Numbered from the stretch's first letter, positions 26,205-35,308 are shown. The stretch: DNA of 64,000 nucleotides from Algoriphagus litoralis (GCF_003259255.1 NZ_QGOL01000009.1:124001-188000), one strand, 5' to 3'. Program-made: numbers and translations. Notes: a model not told the origin generated them from the letters alone.

Positions 26205-27128
26205 TTAGATCTCGAGAATGTAATCCAGGATTCCGGCATTTTTTCCCTTTGGTCGGGTGACAAGCAATGGTAAGCTGTCATTGTATTGAATCAGGCGCTC
26301 GGCCATGCTTCCAATAAAGAGCGCAGTAGCGGCGGTTCGTCCCTTTGCTCCGATGATGATTCCATCAGCATCAATTTCAAGTGCTTTGGCTACGATTTCT
26401 TGTACGGGGTCATCATCGTCGTCTTTGGTGTAAATCGGCGTGATTTTGATGCCTTTGGTATCTATTTTTCGAATGAATTTTTTAAAATTGATTTCGGCAT
26501 GCATCTTCATGATCTCAGTAAACTCTTCGTAGCTTTTTCCGGTGAAGTGATACCCTGTGGGCACTGAAAATACATTCTGGCAAACAATTTCAGCTTTGCC
26601 TCCATGCTTGGCTACAATCATGATCGCTTCCTCGAGTGCATCTTTAGAATAATCAGAAAAGTCGCTCGGTACGAGTAATCTATTAATCCGCGGTCTGGAT
26701 CCTTCTGGTACAATCAACAAGGAACAGCTGGCTCGTCTGGCCAGACGCTGAGAAGCTACTCCAGTTCCAGGAAGATCTACTTTTCGCCCGATGATGATCA
26801 TGTCAGCGGATTTTTCCTCAGCCAACTTCAGGATTTTCTTAGAAAGGTTTCCTTCTTTGACAACAAAACTGATTGAAATCCCTTTCAAATCCTTAAAATG
26901 ATCGCTCACCAATTTTTCCATGGCTTCTTTCCGCTCATTGATCATGTTTTCGATCAGATTGGGGAATTCCTCCAGGACTTCTTTTGGGATAGAAAGGTTC
27001 TTTATGATGTTTGCAAAATATATTTTTTTCGTCTGATTGACCTTTGCTATGAATACAGCATGTTCAATTAATGTCTGATCTAAAGGTGTCTGGTCAAGAC
27101 AAACAATCAATTTCTTAATCAGGTACAT
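26205..27128 (-). CDS. Tandem universal stress protein
   Basis: A 307-residue cytoplasmic protein built of two UspA domains (about 5-145 and 150-295). The second carries the ATP-binding signature GAKGRTAATALFIGS (G-x2-G-x9-G). The first has a degenerate loop (GRKVDLPGTG) and probably does not bind ATP in the same way. Such tandem proteins respond to stress or nutrient limitation. It is monocistronic, with the candidate structured RNA diverging upstream of it. Confidence 0.9.
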   Translation of the reverse strand: MYLIKKLIVCLDQTPLDQTLIEHAVFIAKVNQTKKIYFANIIKNLSIPKEVLEEFPNLIENMINERKEAMEKLVSDHFKDLKGISISFVVKEGNLSKKILKLAEEKSADMIIIGRKVDLPGTGVASQRLARRASCSLLIVPEGSRPRINRLLVPSDFSDYSKDALEEAIMIVAKHGGKAEIVCQNVFSVPTGYHFTGKSYEEFTEIMKMHAEINFKKFIRKIDTKGIKITPIYTKDDDDDPVQEIVAKALEIDADGIIIGAKGRTAATALFIGSMAERLIQYNDSLPLLVTRPKGKNAGILDYILEI

Positions 27129-27372
27129 AGTAACTGTGGGTTTTGCGCTACAAAGTTAAGTTTAAGCAAATGAATCTATCCAGAAATCCGCAAAATAAAA
27201 TTTTGATTTTTTGAACGGCAATTCCTTCATTTTGATTTTCGCTGGAATTGGGAGCTTTCTTTAGAAAATAATATTTGGAACTTAGGACGTGATCTCCAAT
27301 GTGATGGAGATTTAATTGAGGCAGAATTGATTTTGAAATCGTTTTTTTCCAAACACTCCCGGCTTCAACTCG
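27129..27372. other. Gene-free region upstream of the USP gene and structured RNA
   Basis: No credible CDS. A short minus-strand ORF here (27148-27414) has no recognisable protein features and crosses the RNA promoter. The region must hold the USP promoter. Nothing else is identified. Confidence 0.5.
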
Positions 27373-27380
27373 TATATTTG
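27373..27380 (+). promoter_or_regulatory. -7 box (TATATTTG) for the structured RNA
   Basis: An exact match to the Bacteroidetes TAnnTTTG element, placed 4 bp before the first base of the long RNA stem. A clear -33 partner is not seen; a T-run at 27342-27348 is 24 bp upstream. Confidence 0.6.
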
Positions 27381-27383
27381 TGG

Positions 27384-27586
27384 AGTCCGGGCCGCCGACT
27401 TGTTCAAACTTCACAATTTAATTACAATATCGAGTGAAGCCCTTTCCAAAAACAGGCCTCATCCAATTCTTCAACGAAAAGGACCTCGCCCAAAACGCAG
27501 GATAACAGTGGAAGTTTGCGGATTTAAGGCAGCTCAAATCTTGTCAGTACGGAGGTTTGTAACACTCTAAGGCCCGGACTTTTTTA
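27384..27586 (+). ncRNA. Candidate structured RNA of about 200 nt, 6S-like architecture
   Basis: A perfect 10-bp terminal stem pairs AGTCCGGGCC (27384-27393) with GGCCCGGACT (27571-27580), followed at once by a T-run (27580-27585). Inside it a second helix pairs TGTTCAAACTTC (27401-27412) with GAGGTTTGTAACA (27552-27564; one bulge, one wobble), leaving a large, mostly unpaired middle. An exact TATATTTG -7 box ends 4 bp upstream. So a promoter, closed ends and a terminator all agree on one plus-strand transcript. Size and long closing helix with a central bubble resemble 6S RNA, but I cannot confirm that identity; tmRNA, RNase P and SRP RNA motifs are absent. Its 3' arm overlaps the last codons of the antisense flippase gene. 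Confidence 0.7.
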
Positions 27587-29042
27587 ATTTACTTTTTATC
27601 CAAGCCCATTCTTCTTTTCCCACTCCCAAAAGGTAGGATGAGATAAAAAACACGGCAAAAATCAGAATGGATCTACTGGTGATTTGCAGAATCGGGTGGA
27701 CACTTGCCATTTTCAGATACACAGGCAAAAAAATCAAAAATCCTACGAGGAGAATTTTGAGAGTTTCAGCGCTGAATGGGTCCAAGCCAAGTTTGATTTT
27801 CAAATACCCATATTTGACCAGATTAAATGCAAGCATTATGGAGGCGGAACCGATTGCTGCTCCTTCGATTCCATAGATAGGAATTAACCAATAATTCACC
27901 GCCACGATAAAAACACTCATCGCTATGGTCAGGATGAGATTAAAACGGAAATACTTAGAAAAGACAAGAATCTCACCGTTTACAGAGAAGGCTACGTCAA
28001 AGATTTTACCCAAGGCAATATAAAAGACGACCATTTTACCTGTTTGATACAGTTCACTATTGGGTACAAAATGATAAATGCTATCAATGTTTGACCAGAT
28101 CAGTGCAAAAAGTAAAAAACAGATGTAAAGTTGGCGATTGGAAATCTGCCGATAGAGTTTATTGATTTCCTGAATTTGATCTTTGGCAAACAGATCAGCA
28201 ATCACCGGCATAGCCACCTGTGAAATAGCCCGTCTGGGTAACTCGACCACCAAAGCCATGTAAAATGCAATGGAATAGATCGCATTGGCCTCCAGACTTA
28301 CCATTGAGCTGACCATAATGCTGTCTATTTTCATGATCAGCGTCGATGCAGCAGTGGCCAAAAAAGTCACCAGGCTGAACCGAATAAATGAACTCCTGAA
28401 TCCAGCGGGGAAATTTTTCCAGTTAAAATCGATGTGGATTTTGCCAAGCCAGATGAGGTACATCACTACACCAAATAGTGCCAAACCATACACGACCACC
28501 AATCCTGCCATCACCTGATCAAAATTAATCCAGTCCAGTAGGTAAACTCCCACCAGAATCGAGGTCAAAAATCTGAGAAATACCTCTCGGAAAAAGGTTG
28601 GAATGGCTACTTTCAAATAAGACCTGCTGTAAGCATCCATCACACTACTGAGTAAGGCAAAAAGTGTGATCATCAACACAACCCCCAAAAAACCGATTAC
28701 CTCTGGAGAATTGGTAGCAAACAAGGCCATGATCTGGACTTTGAATCCAAAGAAAATCACACTCACCGTAGCAAAACCCAAAAGTGATACAGCGAGGCTA
28801 TAGGTCAGAAAGGCCGATTGGTTTTGCGCTAGCTTAGGAAAATACCGCGTAATGCCATGGCCTACACCGAGCTGCGCAAAAGGAACGAAAAGTAAGCCTA
28901 AGTCCTGAATCGTTCGGAATGTTCCAAGCTCAGTCGCGTCGAGCGCATAAGGATAGAGCCAAAGGACATTGATGTAGCCCAATACCACGCCGATATAAGA
29001 AAAAATGGTGGTTTGGATACTTTGCTGGGCGATTTTACTCAT
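27567..29042 (-). CDS. Oligosaccharide flippase family membrane protein
   Basis: A 491-residue polytopic protein of the MOP superfamily (polysaccharide biosynthesis / Wzx type) with about 12-14 hydrophobic segments and the N-terminal SYIGVVLGYINVLWLYPYALDATELGTFRTIQDL pattern seen in short form as GTFRTIQDLG. It likely moves lipid-linked glycans across the inner membrane. It has no glycosyltransferase neighbours. Its last codons (KKSGP) lie within the terminator stem of the antisense structured RNA. Confidence 0.85.
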   Translation of the reverse strand: MSKIAQQSIQTTIFSYIGVVLGYINVLWLYPYALDATELGTFRTIQDLGLLFVPFAQLGVGHGITRYFPKLAQNQSAFLTYSLAVSLLGFATVSVIFFGFKVQIMALFATNSPEVIGFLGVVLMITLFALLSSVMDAYSRSYLKVAIPTFFREVFLRFLTSILVGVYLLDWINFDQVMAGLVVVYGLALFGVVMYLIWLGKIHIDFNWKNFPAGFRSSFIRFSLVTFLATAASTLIMKIDSIMVSSMVSLEANAIYSIAFYMALVVELPRRAISQVAMPVIADLFAKDQIQEINKLYRQISNRQLYICFLLFALIWSNIDSIYHFVPNSELYQTGKMVVFYIALGKIFDVAFSVNGEILVFSKYFRFNLILTIAMSVFIVAVNYWLIPIYGIEGAAIGSASIMLAFNLVKYGYLKIKLGLDPFSAETLKILLVGFLIFLPVYLKMASVHPILQITSRSILIFAVFFISSYLLGVGKEEWAWIKSKLKKSGP

Positions 29043-29053
29043 TGCTGAAAAGT

Positions 29054-29094
29054 AAAAAAAAAACGGGAATTCTTATGAACTCCCGGTCTTTTTA
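29054..29094. terminator. Terminator at the end of the feo operon
   Basis: A 9-bp stem CGGGAATTC / GAACTCCCG with one A-C mismatch and a TTAT loop. A 10-nt A-run upstream gives a U-run for the minus-strand feo transcript. Confidence 0.75.
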
Positions 29095-29208
29095 GGGTTT
29101 TACGCATTTATCGCAGCCCGGCTGAGTTTTGGGTTTTAGAAAGTACTTTCGACCCAAATAGATCAAAGAGGCCAACACCAATAGAATTACACCTATTTCT
29201 TGCCACAT
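29092..29208 (-). CDS. FeoB-associated Cys-rich membrane peptide
   Basis: A 38-residue ORF, too short for usual gene callers. It starts MWQEIGVILLVLASL with one membrane helix (about 4-19) followed by a basic stretch and a C-terminal GCDKC. The single TM plus C-x2-C tail is typical of FeoB-associated Cys-rich proteins, which probably help FeoB assemble or handle ferrous iron. Its ATG is 1 bp after the feoB stop, so it is translationally coupled to feoB. Stop TAA at 29092-29094. Confidence 0.83.
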   Translation of the reverse strand: MWQEIGVILLVLASLIYLGRKYFLKPKTQPGCDKCVKP

Positions 29209-29209
29209 A

Positions 29210-31342
29210 TTAGGAGAATATTTGATACGTAATAAAAGACATCACATATGCCAATACAGTCATGTATGCTGTCTGAATCAACGGCCACTTCCAACTTTTA
29301 GTTTCTCGTTTTACGATAGCCACGGTACTCATACATTGCATCGCGAAGACGTAAAAAACCATCAGCGAAAAGGAAGTTGCGACATTGAAGGTCTTTTGGC
29401 CTGTATTGGCGTTGACTTGCTGATCCAGTTTTTCACGGATGGTAAGCTCGTCTTCCAGATCACCGCCGATACTGTATATGGTTGCCATAGTAGATACGAA
29501 TACTTCTCTGGCGGCAAATGAGGTGATCAGGGCTATCCCTATTTTCCAATCGTAGCCAAGTGGTTCTATCGCAGGTTCTATCGCTCTTCCCATGATTCCA
29601 ATAAATGAGTTCTCAAGGAGCAGGGAAGTAGTCTCTGCTTCGATTTCAGCGATTTGAGCTTCATCGGATACATTTTCCAACTTGGATTCACCATCCATTC
29701 GGATTTGATCCATTCGGGAAGGGGGGCCATAGGACGCCAGCACCCAAAGTACCACAGAAATTGCCAAAATAACCTTTCCTGCTTCGAATACGAAGGTTTT
29801 GGATTTTTCAAACATCGTGATTCCTACATCACTCCATCTGGGAATTCGATAGGGGGGGAGTTCGGAAAGCAAGAAGCTTTTCTCGCCTGTTTTTAGAATC
29901 AACTTAAGCAAAAGCGAAGTGCCCAATACCCCCAAAATACCAAGAAGGTACAGACTCAACAGAGCCAAAGCTTGGAGATTGATGAATCCAAAAACGGTCT
30001 CATCGGGTACAGTCAAGCCGATCAAAATGATATAAACAGGCAATCTTGCAGAGCAACTCATCAAAGGCGTGACCAAAATGGTGATCATTTTTTCCTTCCA
30101 GTTGGATATATTTCGAGCTGCCATTACACCCGGTATCGCACAGGCTATACCTGATACCAGCGGAACGATACTTTTGCCATGAAGTCCAAAGGGTCTCATC
30201 CATCGATCCATCAAGAACACCACTCTGGACATATAGCCTGTGTCCTCCAAAATCGCCAGAAAGCCAAACAACAAGGAAATCTGGGGAATGAAAATGACTA
30301 CTCCTCCAATGCCGGGAATAATTCCCTCGGCCAATAAGCGGGTCAAAGGACCATCTGGAAGCATCCCTGCTAATCCAGCACTGATGTCTGCAAACAATCC
30401 ATCAATCAAATCCATCGGGAAGGAGGCCCAAGTAAAAATGGTCTGAAAAATCAAAAGCAGAATTCCCGCAAAAATCACATACCCAAATACCGGGTGGAGA
30501 AAGATTTTATCGAGATTGGAGGCAGGTTTTGGAATAGATTTTTTGACCAATGCATTGGTGACCAGCTCCGTGATCTTTCTGTAACGGATTTTGGTTTCTT
30601 CCAACTGGGCTTCTTCAAGATCAAAATTGGCGGATTGAACTACCTCCTCAAGATAGGCCCGATCACTTGCGGGAATGGCTTTATCCTTTGTGCCAAAACG
30701 GATCAGTTGATACGCTTGGTAATTATTTTCAAGGTCAAATTTGTCACGAACCTTGCTTAAGATTTCAGTAGGAACTACCTGCTGAATATCCAAGAAACCC
30801 TTCGCTTTTTTGAAGTTTCGCTGGCTAATCAGGTTTTTTACTTCATCCAGACCTTTTTGATTTCGGGCGTCGGTAGAGAGAATGGGTACACCAAGTGACT
30901 TAAATAGCTCAAAGGTTCTAATCTCTATATTTCGCTTTTCAGCCAAATCCACCATGTTGAGGATGATGGCCAGATTGATTCCCAGGTCAATTAATTGGGT
31001 GGCAAGAAAAAGCCCTCTCGAAAGCTGGGAGGAATCGATGACCATCAGCACAAAATCAGGCCGATCCTCCAATTTGGTGTGATTCAGCACCCGATGGGCG
31101 ATGATTTCGTCTTCTGAATTTGGAAATAGACTGTAGGTTCCCGGTAGATCGAGTATTTCAAATGTTTCACCTGTGATCTGAATGAATCCACTTTTTTTGT
31201 CAACTGTAACCCCTGGGTAATTTCCGATTTTCTGATTTAACCCGGTGAGGTAGTTGAAAATAGTCGATTTGCCCACATTTGGGTTGCCCACAAGAGCAAT
31301 CCTGGTGGTCAGAATTTTCTGAGTAAGAGTGGTTTCGGACAT
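29210..31342 (-). CDS. feoB: Ferrous iron transporter FeoB
   Basis: A 710-residue inner-membrane Fe2+ transporter. The N-terminal G domain carries GNPNVGKS (19-26), DLPGTYSL and NMVD. A GDI-like helical domain follows to about 270. The membrane part has the two Gate regions (SGIACAIPGVMAARNI around 400; TSFAAREVFVSTMATIYS around 610). The ATG at 31342 lies 4 bp after feoA. The operon order is feoA-feoB-small Cys-rich peptide, and a heme-type TonB receptor lies upstream on the same strand. Confidence 0.97.
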   Translation of the reverse strand: MSETTLTQKILTTRIALVGNPNVGKSTIFNYLTGLNQKIGNYPGVTVDKKSGFIQITGETFEILDLPGTYSLFPNSEDEIIAHRVLNHTKLEDRPDFVLMVIDSSQLSRGLFLATQLIDLGINLAIILNMVDLAEKRNIEIRTFELFKSLGVPILSTDARNQKGLDEVKNLISQRNFKKAKGFLDIQQVVPTEILSKVRDKFDLENNYQAYQLIRFGTKDKAIPASDRAYLEEVVQSANFDLEEAQLEETKIRYRKITELVTNALVKKSIPKPASNLDKIFLHPVFGYVIFAGILLLIFQTIFTWASFPMDLIDGLFADISAGLAGMLPDGPLTRLLAEGIIPGIGGVVIFIPQISLLFGFLAILEDTGYMSRVVFLMDRWMRPFGLHGKSIVPLVSGIACAIPGVMAARNISNWKEKMITILVTPLMSCSARLPVYIILIGLTVPDETVFGFINLQALALLSLYLLGILGVLGTSLLLKLILKTGEKSFLLSELPPYRIPRWSDVGITMFEKSKTFVFEAGKVILAISVVLWVLASYGPPSRMDQIRMDGESKLENVSDEAQIAEIEAETTSLLLENSFIGIMGRAIEPAIEPLGYDWKIGIALITSFAAREVFVSTMATIYSIGGDLEDELTIREKLDQQVNANTGQKTFNVATSFSLMVFYVFAMQCMSTVAIVKRETKSWKWPLIQTAYMTVLAYVMSFITYQIFS

Positions 31343-31346
31343 GAAT

Positions 31347-31568
31347 TTAAATCAGTTCTACACGAATCAGGGCTGCTTCTGATTTGCGAAGGGCTAGGAG
31401 GGTCTCATCCATCAGAAAAGCCATTGGTCCTCCCGATGGGGCTAAGTGCTGAAGAAGAATTTGTCTTCCGGGCAGAAATCCAAGTTCCATCAGATTGATT
31501 TTCAATGGGGAAGGTAAAATCTCTATAATTTTTCCTGCTCTGTTGATCGGAAGGCTATCGGCTGTCAT
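31347..31568 (-). CDS. feoA: FeoA-like SH3 domain protein
   Basis: A 73-residue cytoplasmic protein with the FeoA pattern: ...GKIIEILPSPLKINLMELGFLPGRQILLQHLAPSG in shortened form LMELGFLPG, then MAFLMDETLLALRKSEAALI. It is thought to support or regulate FeoB. The ATG at 31568 gives a family-length protein; the longer frame begins with TTG. It overlaps nothing and precedes feoB by 4 bp. Confidence 0.92.
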   Translation of the reverse strand: MTADSLPINRAGKIIEILPSPLKINLMELGFLPGRQILLQHLAPSGGPMAFLMDETLLALRKSEAALIRVELI

Positions 31569-31589
31569 AGGGTCATTTTCTCCTGACCG

Positions 31590-31597
31590 CAAAAATA
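31590..31597 (-). promoter_or_regulatory. Candidate -7 box of the feo operon
   Basis: Minus-strand TATTTTTG matches TAnnTTTG and lies about 22 bp upstream of the feoA ATG. No clear Fur or DtxR site could be defined. Confidence 0.4.
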
Positions 31598-31653
31598 GAC
31601 TATTTGGAATGAATCTAATGAAAAATAGACAAGATTTTTATCAGCTTTTCTGG

Positions 31654-32274
31654 CTATTTTACAGAAAGGAGCTGATTGGAAAGTACAAACTCCTGCGCAT
31701 CGTCAAAAACCAATCGCATCTTAAACTCAAGGTTGAGTTCTTTTTCCGGATTTTGCAGCAAGCCAACTTTTAGATCCTCATATTGGTAAAGCTCTAGTCC
31801 TCCTTCCAAAAAATCCTCCAAAGCCGTCAATTCTGCCCCAAAAAAATAATTTACTCCAAAGAGTGAAGAGATGTCATCTCCCTCAGCGTAAACGACTCCA
31901 TTACTTGTGGTGAATTCTTTCTCGTTGATGACTTGAATCAGACTGAGTGCATTTACGCTTTTAGGGGGAATGGGGCTGCAGGCAAATGCAGTTCCAAAGG
32001 AAGAGATCGCTGTTGCCTGATTTTGAACTTCCGCCAAAAATTCGACCTCATCTATTCGGATGGATTTAAACACTTGATCAAAGGCTTTACCTTCCGTGGC
32101 TACAACGGCTACACCAGACTTATCAACCGTAGATACCGATAAAGATTTGATTCTTATTTCTTGGAGTTTGGGACTAGGTCCGCAGCCGCAAGAATCTCGG
32201 CACAATAGTCCACAACTAATAGGCAGGAAGGCAAAAAACGCGAAAAGAGTAACTGTCGCAAATAATTTTTTCAT
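31654..32274 (-). CDS. Secreted Cys-rich protein of unknown function
   Basis: A 206-residue exported protein starting MKKLFATVTLFAFFAFLPISCG; an ATG 12 bases upstream (32286) is the alternative. The signal ends in a Cys that could be lipidated, though the residue at -3 is Pro, which is unusual for a lipobox. A Cys cluster (GLLCRDSCGCGP) follows directly. The rest looks like beta-rich soluble protein with no family I recognise. It lies between the heme-type receptor and feoA on the same strand, so a metal-related role is possible but unsupported. Confidence 0.65.
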   Translation of the reverse strand: MKKLFATVTLFAFFAFLPISCGLLCRDSCGCGPSPKLQEIRIKSLSVSTVDKSGVAVVATEGKAFDQVFKSIRIDEVEFLAEVQNQATAISSFGTAFACSPIPPKSVNALSLIQVINEKEFTTSNGVVYAEGDDISSLFGVNYFFGAELTALEDFLEGGLELYQYEDLKVGLLQNPEKELNLEFKMRLVFDDAQEFVLSNQLLSVK

Positions 32275-32362
32275 CACGTTTTTCATTGTAAATCTGTTCG
32301 TCCCGCTAAACATAACGCTTGAATTCCTATCAATTAGGAATTGGAATGTTAAGTTTTTGAAA

Positions 32363-34774
32363 TCAAAAACGGGTTTTTATCCCAAACGTGAAATTCCTGC
32401 CACTTGCTACAATCCCTGAGCTGTAGGGGCGATACAGTTTATTTCCGATGTTTTCTATTCCAGCAGCCAGATGAATCCAGCCTTTCAGTTCCCAAGTCGT
32501 ATTGAGGTTAAAGATGGTCCAACTGGGAGAGAAAGGATTTCCATTTTCATCTACAGCATAGATGGCTGGCTTGCCAATTTCTTCCAAAGGCATTTCCTCA
32601 AAAGAGCGCTCTAAATTGTAAAAAGCAGTGAATTCCATCCGGAGTTTCTTGTGCTGGTAGGTGAGTCTGCTCAGTCCAAAGGCCGGAGCAGCATGCCTGG
32701 AAGGACTTTTTGTTTCGTCTTCCAACTCCTCTGTTCCTTTTTGCCAATTGTACCTTGAGGTAAGTAGGAATTTTTTACTGATTGCGATTTCAATACCCGT
32801 TTGGAAACCATAAACTTTGGCAAAGGCTGCATTCTGTAGGGCTAAAACTTCACTCAGCTCTCCATCATACATGATTTCAGCTTGACCGTTGAGGGTAAAT
32901 AGTCGTCTGACCATGGCCTGGTCCAGTAAGGTGTAAAAAGCCGTAAAGTCCAACCTTACCCGATTTTGAAAATGTTTATTCAAGTTGATTTCGGCATTGT
33001 AGGCATATTCAGGCTTCAAGTCAGGGTTTGGAACGATGACAGTACCTGGCTCAGAATCAAATATTTTTCCGATATCATCGACATTGGGTGCTCTAAATCC
33101 TGTAGATATAAGCGGAGATATGGAAAAAGAAGGTTCTGGCTTGTAGATCAGGCCAATATTTCCTGTGATGGAGTGGTATCTATTTTCAGATTTTGAAAAA
33201 GGAAGTGGGAAAAAGGGCTGATTATTGGAAAAATCAGACGATAGGCTAGTGTAGTTGTACCTTAGCGCTGTTTGAAATTGTAAGTTTCCCGAAAGCTTGG
33301 AATGAAAGTTTACATAGCTTGCCAAAGAGGACCAGTTGGAGTTTGGATATCTGGCTGATGCTGGATCTATTTGACCTGAAGAGATATCGGTGACGCTCCC
33401 GTCGGAATTTACCTTGTTCAGTACTGATTCAAATCCATAAGTTAGGTAATTTTCATTTTTGAGATTTTTTAATAAATCTACGTTTAATGAAAATGAATGA
33501 ACTTTTTCGGTTCTGGTAAATTCTTGTGACTGCCCAAACCTTCTGTCGATTCTGCTTTCTTCGAACAGTTGATGCGCACCGATGACTTTAATTTGATCAA
33601 ACCATCTGGAATCCGATCTGTGGGTCATTTTCAAATTATTCATCATCCAGACCTGAGGTCCATAATCCCATCTGGCAAATCGTAGTTTTCCCTCTCTTTT
33701 TTCAATTAATCTGTCATATCTGGGGATGTCTGTCGATTTGCTATAATGAAATCCATATTCCCAAATGGTTTTTTCACTTGCTTGGAATTTGACCTTCTGC
33801 ATCAGATTGAATTGGTCATAACCACTTCCTACTTGAACTCGTGGATCAGGATTCTGGATCTGGAGGTCTGTTCCGTTTTCTGTGGATTGATATTCGGATC
33901 TTAAATATGAATCGGGCCCGCCATTTTTGCCCATTTTCAAATCTCCATAATCAAAATGGCTTACACTACTCAGAAAGCTCCATTTGCCACTTCCATAAGT
34001 AAAATCAGCATGAAAGGATTTCTCTGAATAAGCAGAGGCATACCTGCCTAGTATAGTTCCTGAAAGCGATTTATCCTTTCTGTTTGGTGAAAGCGTCTCA
34101 AAAGCCATCACGCCTCCAATAGCATCCGAACCATACATAACCGAACCCGGGCCAAAAAGAATTTCAGTAGTCTGAAGGGTAAAGGGGTCTAAAGAAATGA
34201 CATTTTGCAGGTTTCCACTGCGAAAAATAGCCGTGTTCATCCGGATACCATCCACTGCATAAAGCAACCGATTCGCCGAAAAACCTCGAATCATTGGGCT
34301 TCCTCCACCCAGTTGGCTTTTTTGAACAAAGACTTCTCCGCTACTAGCTAGCCAATCTGCTGCATTGCTTGGATTTCGAATGTCCAGCGTTTCAGGATTG
34401 AGCGACCGAACTTTACTAGGTAAGTCTTGGGTATTTTGTCTCCATCGTGAAGCCGAAATAACGGCGATATCCAAAGTAATCTGACTTGGGGTCAACTCGA
34501 TTTGAAATCCATCTTCAGTTAATTTTTGCCAAGTGATAGAAATGGATTCGAATCCTAGCAGCTGAAAAACAATCGTAGGTTGACCCTGAAACATCCCAAT
34601 ATCTGCCTTACCAAATGCATCGGATACAGTACTTTTTCCAGGATCTCTGGAGTAGATCAATACCCCTTGCAAGGGTTCTTGGTCTTCTTTATCCAGCACA
34701 AGAACATGCTGTGCTACTGAAAAATCAATTCCCAGCACCATCAAAAGAGAAAACGCAATAATTAACCGAAACAT
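32363..34774 (-). CDS. TonB-dependent receptor, hemoglobin/heme type
   Basis: An 803-residue outer-membrane receptor. After a signal peptide (ending VAQ) there is a CarboxypepD_reg-like domain (about 23-105). The plug follows (about 115-235) with GGGSPMIRGFSANRLLYAVDG and MNTAIFRSGNLQN, a form typical of heme/hemoglobin/lactoferrin receptors. The remaining ~550 residues form the beta-barrel, ending in Phe (GIKTRF), as expected for BAM-assembled porins. It probably takes up heme or iron chelates with TonB/ExbBD. The feo genes lie just downstream on the same strand, consistent with a local iron block. The ligand is inferred. Confidence 0.88.
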   Translation of the reverse strand: MFRLIIAFSLLMVLGIDFSVAQHVLVLDKEDQEPLQGVLIYSRDPGKSTVSDAFGKADIGMFQGQPTIVFQLLGFESISITWQKLTEDGFQIELTPSQITLDIAVISASRWRQNTQDLPSKVRSLNPETLDIRNPSNAADWLASSGEVFVQKSQLGGGSPMIRGFSANRLLYAVDGIRMNTAIFRSGNLQNVISLDPFTLQTTEILFGPGSVMYGSDAIGGVMAFETLSPNRKDKSLSGTILGRYASAYSEKSFHADFTYGSGKWSFLSSVSHFDYGDLKMGKNGGPDSYLRSEYQSTENGTDLQIQNPDPRVQVGSGYDQFNLMQKVKFQASEKTIWEYGFHYSKSTDIPRYDRLIEKREGKLRFARWDYGPQVWMMNNLKMTHRSDSRWFDQIKVIGAHQLFEESRIDRRFGQSQEFTRTEKVHSFSLNVDLLKNLKNENYLTYGFESVLNKVNSDGSVTDISSGQIDPASARYPNSNWSSLASYVNFHSKLSGNLQFQTALRYNYTSLSSDFSNNQPFFPLPFSKSENRYHSITGNIGLIYKPEPSFSISPLISTGFRAPNVDDIGKIFDSEPGTVIVPNPDLKPEYAYNAEINLNKHFQNRVRLDFTAFYTLLDQAMVRRLFTLNGQAEIMYDGELSEVLALQNAAFAKVYGFQTGIEIAISKKFLLTSRYNWQKGTEELEDETKSPSRHAAPAFGLSRLTYQHKKLRMEFTAFYNLERSFEEMPLEEIGKPAIYAVDENGNPFSPSWTIFNLNTTWELKGWIHLAAGIENIGNKLYRPYSSGIVASGRNFTFGIKTRF

Positions 34775-35308
34775 AAAATTAATTTCCGCTCGAATTTAAA
34801 AGAATTCATTCATAGCACAGGGATAGAATTGACAAATGGTTTTTTTGATAGATGTATACCTCTTTTTCTCAGCTGCAGCTCAGGCAATAAATAGACTTCA
34901 TTTCACTAGATAGTCAAGAGACCATAGGCTCTGGGATTGACATTCGATACGAGTCTGTCTTGAGATGACGGGCCTAATTAGTTTGAATTTAATGCAACTT
35001 TAACCCAAAAAAAGGTTTGTTTACCCATTGCCACATTATTTGGAGTTCTGGATCCTTCACGCAAACAATTTTTAGTGTAGAAGGAAATAGTACGGAACTT
35101 TTTTACCTAAAGTATTTTATCACTAGAAGCTTTAATTATAAGAAAATCAATATTTTATCAATCATTTTGTTGGATTCTTTGGTAGAATTTTCCTAGCTTT
35201 TAATTCTATTTTTCAATTTTTGTCCGGTTTCATAGAAGGTTTTTTAGTGGTGGTTGAAATCCTACCTTAATTGAAAATAGGTTATCCTATAACCAAAATT
35301 TTTTTCTC
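34775..35308. other. Gene-free 534-bp region with an inverted repeat before the giant genes
   Basis: AT-rich, with no credible CDS or tRNA. A 6-bp inverted repeat GGTTAT-CCT-ATAACC (35280-35294) ends 14 bp before the ATG of the 1778-residue gene and could be an operator or a hairpin covering the ribosome-binding region. No convincing -7/-33 pair was found. Confidence 0.5.

Noticed and set aside
27384-27400. Resemblance of AGTCCGGGC to the RNase P RNA P4 motif
   Set aside because: The other universal RNase P segments are absent, the molecule is only about 200 nt, and the bases pair with the 3' terminal arm instead.
27148-27414. Minus-strand ORF of 88 codons upstream of the USP gene
   Set aside because: No recognisable protein features; it runs across the promoter and 5' arm of the structured RNA, which explains the sequence better.
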